From Nemertoderma westbladi (lineage: Eukaryota > Xenacoelomorpha > Nemertodermatida > Nemertodermatidae), in NCBI GenBank assembly GCA_032718475.1, contig JAUCBJ010008662.1:1-24820 (forward strand): a stretch of DNA of 24,820 nt. The letters are read 5' to 3'. Shown piece after piece: positions 19,648 to 24,820 of this stretch. Under the pieces are notes generated by a model that saw nothing but the letters and a program-made list of their open reading frames with translations, was not told the origin of the DNA and did not search any database. Every line of letters begins with the position of its first letter. Positions within the stretch are counted from its first letter, which is position 1. The translations under genes were made by a program, and so were the position numbers.

Positions 19648-19800
19648 GCCCCAGTGGCCCAGTTGGTAGAGGACTTGGAATCTCTAGGTTCAATCCCCCA
19701 TTCCGGTGATTTTTTTGTTGTTGTAAGATTGGTAGTAAGCCATTCAAGGAGGCAGTTCATGCGTTAGTAGAAGCTGACCTTTGCGCGATATCGCGCTTGT
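19648..19800 (+). mobile_element. tRNA-derived SINE, copy 1
   Basis: A tRNA-like head contains box A TGGCCCAGTTGG (19655-19666) and box B GGTTCAATCCC (19687-19697), the internal RNA polymerase III promoter. A unique body of ~100 bases follows with CCATTCAAGGAGGC and CATGCGTTAGTAG, and ends at the perfect palindrome GCGCGATATCGCGC. The body is shared with 22925-23060. The tRNA fold is incomplete: the A-to-B spacing is short. This excludes a functional tRNA and supports a SINE. No target-site duplication is clear. Confidence 0.75.
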
Positions 19801-20017
19801 TTTATTTGTTTTTAGATTTAGAGTAATAATTTGAAAACGAAAATGGAAATCCGAGATAATTGCCATAGATAAGAGCATGTACTGTAAGAATGTAGGTTAT
19901 TCATCTATCAATAAGAAACTACAATAGCTTGATATAATATTGTTTTATTTACCCCGTCGCTAAAAACAATAATAGGAATTACAATGTATATTTCTATGTT
20001 GGATATTTCCAAGTAGA

Positions 20018-20302
20018 TCAACAATAGCTCAGATACTTGCACTACGGAGACTGATTGAAGGAATTAAGTCAAAGAATCTCCCCGCAGTCATGACTTTTGT
20101 GGACTTCAAGAAGGCATTCGACTCCATCCATAGAGGTAAAATGCTTGAAATCCTAAGAGCTTATGGAATACCAGAAGTAATTGTTGCTGGCATTGGATTG
20201 TTATATTGTGACACCGAGGCACCTGAAGACGAAGTACTAAGACAGGAAGCCTGGAAGGATCTCATTTCCACTGTCCGAGTTCGCTCGACTTAGTAGTAGT
20301 AG
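20018..20302 (+). mobile_element. Internally deleted reverse transcriptase fragment with (TAG)4 tail
   Basis: The reading frame from TCAACAATAGCTCAG gives STIAQILALRRLIEGIKSKN and then motif A FVDFKKAFDSIHRGKMLEIL and LRAYGIPEVIVAGI. This is homologous to copy A residues about 141-200 but clearly a different subfamily. After LLYCD the frame jumps to the element's C terminus (RQEAWKDLISTVRVRST), so the motif B to E region is deleted. It ends directly in (TAG)4 at 20291-20302, whose first unit is the stop codon. The same 3' end occurs alone at 19341-19391. Confidence 0.78.
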
Positions 20303-21167
20303 TAAGAGGCGCTTAAAGAAGCGGACTCCATGAACTGATCATAATTTCTGATTATCTGAGATCCCGGTAAGTTAAAGTTAAAAATCAGGACTGAAAGATT
20401 TACTTGTTTTAATATAATATTCACCAAAATGATGATGAAATCCCGAATAATATGAAATAATATAGTTAATTATTAATAAACAAAAAATAGCAGCAAATTA
20501 AAGAAGTAATAGTAGAAATACTGTAGCCAATCAATATTCTAGCATTTAGATATAATTAAACAGAAAATAAACGATGTTTCCTTTAGGAATAACCAAAATA
20601 ATGGTCATCCTATTATATAGATAGGTTTAATCGTTGCGCATCGTTAAAATAATCGACAAACAACTGAAAAAAACTGAAATTTGTTAATTTTCAAACCGAA
20701 ATCTCAAACATATTTAATAAGAATAACTCCTAAATTCTAAATATATATAGCTAATTAAAGACTCCGCGAGTTCTTATAAAACAATTTGGTACCAAAAATG
20801 GTCCTATTTTGTTTGAGAAACAAGATTCAGTAATGAAATGATATTTGAACATTTAAACAGACAACAATAATCATATCCGACAAATTAATTATCTCCAATT
20901 AAATAGATGTAACCCGATTGTAAATTAAATTATTTATATTTTCCAGATAACTATTTTATTGTATTATTAATTAATGACACAAAATTAAAATAAATCTTTG
21001 TTTTTAAAAATATAATCTATGCAATAGGCCCGACAATGAATTCTCAGTTATCACATCCGATAATATTAATTAACATGACCTTTAAATGTGGGTCACAAGC
21101 GATAATTACAAGACGATACAGCTGATAATTAATTAATTCATAACACAACAAACTTATAATTATTATC
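20303..21167. other. AT-rich intergenic DNA, nothing recognised
   Basis: No open frame, repeat or RNA signature of note was found. Confidence 0.55.
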
Positions 21168-21175
21168 AACCATAT
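21168..21175. repeat. 8-bp target-site duplication, left
   Basis: AACCATAT is identical to 22163-22170. Confidence 0.8.
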
Positions 21176-22162
21176 TAGAGTTGAAACAGAGACCTGTTTT
21201 TCTTAATCCCGGTACACCAGAGCCCTACCCAGAGAATTATTTTGGAAAATACCGGAGACCAGAGCCAGAGATCAGAGACTTTGCTTATTTTTGTACTTAC
21301 AATTTCACTATAGCACAAACAGGTACGTATGAACTGAACTATTTATGGTTGAATTACAGTAAATCCAACCGATTCAAACCTTACCTAATGAAAAAATTAA
21401 ACGCAAGTACAGTTTGGGTTAATGTTAAATGTTACATTAATTTGTTTTGCTACATAGGAACTTTGTTCGAATTCACAACTGTTAAATTCATATACCTTTT
21501 ACTGGACTCCATAAACTTGGTCATTTACGAATACAGTTAGTTAGTGCACAGGTCCAGTACTCTATTCGACCCTATTGCAAGTCTCGTTACGCTCGTTCTC
21601 TTCATTTGGTTGCCGTAATGTATAGCCTACAAAAAGGCGAAAAGAGCTCTGCCTTTACTATTACATGTAAACTTTATGGTTTATGGCTCAAATTAAGCAC
21701 CCTTATTCTTAAATAAGAACTCTCTTTAGGTGCAAATTGAACTTAAAACTTATTAATTAAATTCCATTTTCAATTTAACGTACTCATTCACAAATGCAGA
21801 GTCGTATAATTATACTTAAAATGAAACGCACCTTAAATTAAATAGAAGATTACCGGTTCATTTAGTGTGAGTCATGCTTAAAAATAGGGTAGAAGTTGCT
21901 ATATAATTTTGTTGAAGCGGAGAATTAAAAATTGTTAAAAATTAAAGTAATTATTTTTATAGTAAAAAAATTGTGATAAAATCTTCATTTATCATTTTAT
22001 CTTGTACAAGATAAATATATATTTTTAATTTGAAAAATCACTAATCTCTGGGTAAAATGTCTGTTTTCAATACCCGGGAACCAGAGACCTATCCGGAGAC
22101 CAAAAAATAGCCCGGAGAATCCAGAGAACAGAGATCGGTGACAAGTCTCTGTTTCAACTCTA
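21176..22162. mobile_element. Non-autonomous hAT-like DNA transposon (987 bp)
   Basis: The ends are inverted repeats beginning TAGAGTTGAAACAGAGAC (left 21176-21193; right complement ends at 22162), with one mismatch in the next few bases. The element is bracketed by a perfect 8-bp duplication. An 8-bp TSD and a TIR starting TAGAG match the hAT superfamily pattern (YARNG). Subterminal CCAGAGAC/CCGGAGACC words recur inside both ends, as hAT transposases often bind. No transposase is present: the open frame at 21181-21540 begins at TTG and has no transposase features, so mobility would need a helper element. Confidence 0.85.
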
Positions 22163-22170
22163 AACCATAT
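22163..22170. repeat. 8-bp target-site duplication, right
   Basis: AACCATAT is identical to 21168-21175. Confidence 0.8.
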
Positions 22171-22924
22171 TAAAGCTAAATTATTTGTATTGTGAATTTA
22201 TTACATCATAATAAACACTGATGTGATAAGAAACAAGCAGAGTAATTAATAATTACAAAGTAATAATAAAAAAAATAAGCAAATTAATTTAATATAAATT
22301 TATGAATTTTATTATTAACCTAATAATAGGTTATAGACTGGGCTATGAGTAAATAGCCCAGTCACTCTAGGCAATAAGAGGGGGTTGGGGTAGCCGAAAC
22401 CGAAACTAATACGAAATTCATTCGAACCAAATTATTTTTGTTCTACGAACAAAATCTCTATAAAAATAAATGATGAGTATCATTTGATATTTTTTTCAAT
22501 TTTAAAATAAATTAATACGGTGTGAAGAACAACATACTTGAAAATAAAAAATTTTAGAGACTTTTTATCAATAACATAATGTAATATACTGTAGAATCCA
22601 AAAAATACAGTTTACATTGAATGCGAATTTCTTTTGTGTTTTATTCCAACGTTGCAACCTGGTGTTATTATATTTACGAATTAATAATTTACTAATTAAA
22701 ATTAATGTTATTGAATTTAATTCTCATATCATTGCGAATTCTAACAAACTTCGTAATATAAAAAACAATAGTCTCCTACTCTGATTTTTACCGAATAAAT
22801 TATAATTTGACTGCTAAGAAAGAATTAAAACAAAAATAGGCAAATAATATGACCAAAAAAGAGAAAGGCGGCAATGTTTTACTATCAGCAGCTTATTTTC
22901 AAAATGTATTTTATATTTCCGAAA
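22171..22924. other. AT-rich intergenic DNA, nothing recognised
   Basis: The only notable pattern is ATAGACTGGGCTATG followed by ATAGCCCAGTCAC near 22332-22365, a short inverted repeat (GACTGGGCTAT/ATAGCCCAGTC) able to form a hairpin. Confidence 0.5.
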
Positions 22925-23060
22925 ACTTGGAATCTCTAGGTACCGAGTTCCATCCCACTTTGTGGTAAATGTTTTTTTGTAGTAAGATAGGTAGTAAAGC
23001 CATTCAAGGAGACATTTCATGCGTCAGTAGACGCGGACCTTTGCGCGATATCGCGTTTGT
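22925..23060 (+). mobile_element. tRNA-derived SINE, copy 2 (head-truncated)
   Basis: It begins within the tRNA-like head at ACTTGGAATCTCTAGGT, lacks box A, and has a degraded box B (GAGTTCCATCCCA). The body matches copy 1: GTAAGATAGGTAGTAA, GCCATTCAAGGAG, TTCATGCGTCAGTAG, GGACCTTTGCGCGATATCGCG. Together the copies define the family's body and 3' end. Confidence 0.75.
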
Positions 23061-23351
23061 ATTCATGGCCTTTCGGGGGAGGGTTTTGGTGTCGAATAAC
23101 ATTAAAAAGCTAAAAGCAGTGCTTCAGGTTAATTACATGTCTTCGTTAAGAAATGATATTACTGAATTACATCACATCACATCAAAATTCAAATAATTAA
23201 TGGTAACATCCAATGCACTTCAGTAAGTTATTAACCGTGGATTTTCAAAAAATAACTTATTTATTCTGCAATATTTGAAGAAAGTTAAGATCAACCACCA
23301 ATAGAAAACAAGCTTCGACATCTTCATTCAATTATTTGTCAATATATATTG

Positions 23352-23690
23352 GGGCCAAATGTCGACCCCTTAGAACCATATCCACTATCCAGCCATGTCC
23401 ACATTTTGTCATTCCGAGAAAAACTCGTTTTAAGTATTTTAGGATAAAGGATAATGTTTTTTCAATGGAAAAAATTTGGAAAATGGAAAAAAAAACTCAA
23501 CGGACAGCATAGCTCATTATTGTAAAACCCACCCTCGTTGTTGGACATGGCTCAATTCTACAAAATATGTGATTTGGACATGGGTATTATGACTTGCCAG
23601 ATCTGCTAGTTTGAATACAGATAGATAAGGACTTGTGGGCATGGCTGGTTGCTATGGTTAACTAAGGGGTCGATTTGTTACTTCAATTTA
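23352..23690. repeat. Fold-back structure with ~45-bp imperfect inverted repeats
   Basis: The left arm holds CGACCCCTTAG, AACCATA and CCAGCCATGTCCACA in order (about 23360-23405). The right arm (about 23636-23675) contains their reverse complements in mirrored order with small indels. The spacer of ~230 bases contains two further TGGACATGG words (near 23543 and 23576). No target-site duplication is evident, so it may be an eroded MITE or a structured element. Confidence 0.65.
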
Positions 23691-24456
23691 TGAGAAAATC
23701 GGCGCGTTTGGGAACCACGAAATGGCCTGCAGATTTTAATAATAACTAATAAAACACATTTTGCAAATATAGTGTTTGAGTATTTTGAAAATAAGCCGTC
23801 GGTATAAAAATTAAATTCAAGATATCAGATATTCAACATAAAGTTAGTTGTGGCCATTTTGTAAGCGAAGGTAATTCCATATAATATATTTACTATTTAT
23901 CCTAGTGTTAAAAATTAAATAATTATAGGTTAATTTTAACACTCAATAAAAATTGTATCATTAATTTAATTATAAGTACCGAACCTAACAAACGACTGGC
24001 GACCCTAAAGTTTCAAAAAGAAAGTGAAAAAAAAATGCAATGTAAACACCTCCAATGTGTTATAACTACCCAAATCCACTGCCACTGTAGGGAATGGTTA
24101 ACATACACACTCGCCATCCATTTACTAACGGGACACGTGATTGGCTCAACTTTGTGGTGCTGCTTCCCAAAAGTTGTTCTACAAAGGTCTCGTTTTGTTT
24201 AGTTTTATTAGACTTATTCAGACACATTGACTACATTTTACATATTAAATACTGCTGCAAATCTGATAATAGAAATCCATCCCTCTAACATGTATTTTTA
24301 AAATTTATTTTTAAACAGCCTTTTTTATTATACTCCCACACAACGCGATAGACTCGCGATTGAGGAGCACAAAATGAATTGCGCAAACTTATTATATGCA
24401 GGTGAGGCCAGAACTTGTAAATGTTACCATCTTCGTTATAGCATCAATACATCGTT
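23691..24456. other. Intergenic DNA, nothing recognised
   Basis: AT-rich sequence; short open frames have no domain similarity that I can recognise. Confidence 0.5.
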
Positions 24457-24465
24457 GTAAGCCAC
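24457..24465. repeat. 9-bp target-site duplication, left
   Basis: GTAAGCCAC is identical to 24676-24684. Confidence 0.85.
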
Positions 24466-24675
24466 GGGTGTAAACGCTACGCCGACAACCGACAACTACT
24501 GCCGACAACACCAAATATGAAAATGTAACCGAGTTCGTGACTCTCGTTTATTGTTTTGGTTAGAATAACCTTCCACTCTAACCTGTTCCTTTCCCTCAAT
24601 TAATAAATAACATTAATTAGCTTTAATAATGGTTGTCGGCGTTGGTTGTCGGTTGTCGGCGTAGCGTTTACTCCC
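24466..24675. mobile_element. 210-bp MITE with 9-bp TSD (Mutator-like by TSD length)
   Basis: Terminal inverted repeats start GGGTGTAAACGCTAC on the left and GGGAGTAAACGCTAC on the right complement. They continue with GCCGACAACCGACAAC and a third GCCGACAAC, about 40-45 bases per arm with few mismatches. A ~120-base AT-rich core has no coding capacity. The perfect 9-bp flanking duplication is typical of Mutator-like transposases; the superfamily assignment rests on that alone. Confidence 0.87.
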
Positions 24676-24684
24676 GTAAGCCAC
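24676..24684. repeat. 9-bp target-site duplication, right
   Basis: GTAAGCCAC is identical to 24457-24465. Confidence 0.85.
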
Positions 24685-24820
24685 ATATACACCATTATTG
24701 TAACATAAAAACATATAAAAGTTTTATAACCAAACAAAATTTTGAATCTTATAAATGGGGCCTAAGATGTATTATGGTAAATTTACTGGTAAATATAATA
24801 CGAGGAAAATTTCATTGACA

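Noticed and set aside
19648-19720. Functional tRNA gene
   Set aside because: Box A and box B are present, but the spacing is too short, the acceptor arms do not pair convincingly, and the body recurs at 22925 as a dispersed repeat. A SINE explains it.
21181-21540. Transposase gene in the hAT-like element
   Set aside because: The frame starts at TTG, is short and AT-driven, and shows no BED finger, RNase H-like catalytic region or dimerisation motif.

Overview
The window is metazoan nuclear DNA. It carries one intact spliced gene (three coding exons with GT-AG introns and an AATAAA signal) in AT-rich sequence full of non-LTR retrotransposon pieces, a tRNA-derived SINE, short DNA transposons and tandem repeats. 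The species cannot be named from the sequence. RTE/CR1-type retroelements and a compact three-exon gene suggest an invertebrate, possibly marine, but that is inference.

Layout. 1-510: degenerate ~105-bp repeats. 513-2677 (-): a 5'-truncated non-LTR retrotransposon (copy A) with a (TAG)3 tail. 2678-4507: apparently empty AT-rich DNA with a few inverted AGTTCCAAT motifs. 4508-5149: a 39-bp minisatellite. 5150-7700: AT-rich DNA with diverged ~140-bp repeats, a 10-bp microsatellite and an inverted pair of a dispersed repeat. 7759-9474: a second, unrelated non-LTR retrotransposon between two identical 80-bp direct repeats. 9786-15439 (+): the eIF4A3 gene, encoding 404 residues. 16135-18571 (+): copy B of the first retrotransposon, opposite in orientation to copy A. 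18572-20302: retroelement debris and SINE copy 1. 21176-22162: a non-autonomous hAT-like transposon with a perfect 8-bp target-site duplication (TSD). 22925-23060: SINE copy 2. 23352-23690: a fold-back structure. 24466-24675: a 210-bp MITE with a perfect 9-bp TSD.

The most striking structure is in intron 1 of eIF4A3. About 52 tandem copies of a ~54-bp unit run directly into exon 2. The unit is the 3' splice site itself: branch-point-like CTGAT, pyrimidine stretch, CCTAG and the first nine exon bases. The real acceptor of exon 2 is the last copy, so the spliceosome faces about 52 near-identical acceptors. Any upstream copy would lead to a stop within nine codons. eIF4A3 is a core exon-junction-complex protein and an NMD factor, so a self-regulatory consequence is conceivable but unproven. 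The protein also carries DESD in place of DEAD in motif II.
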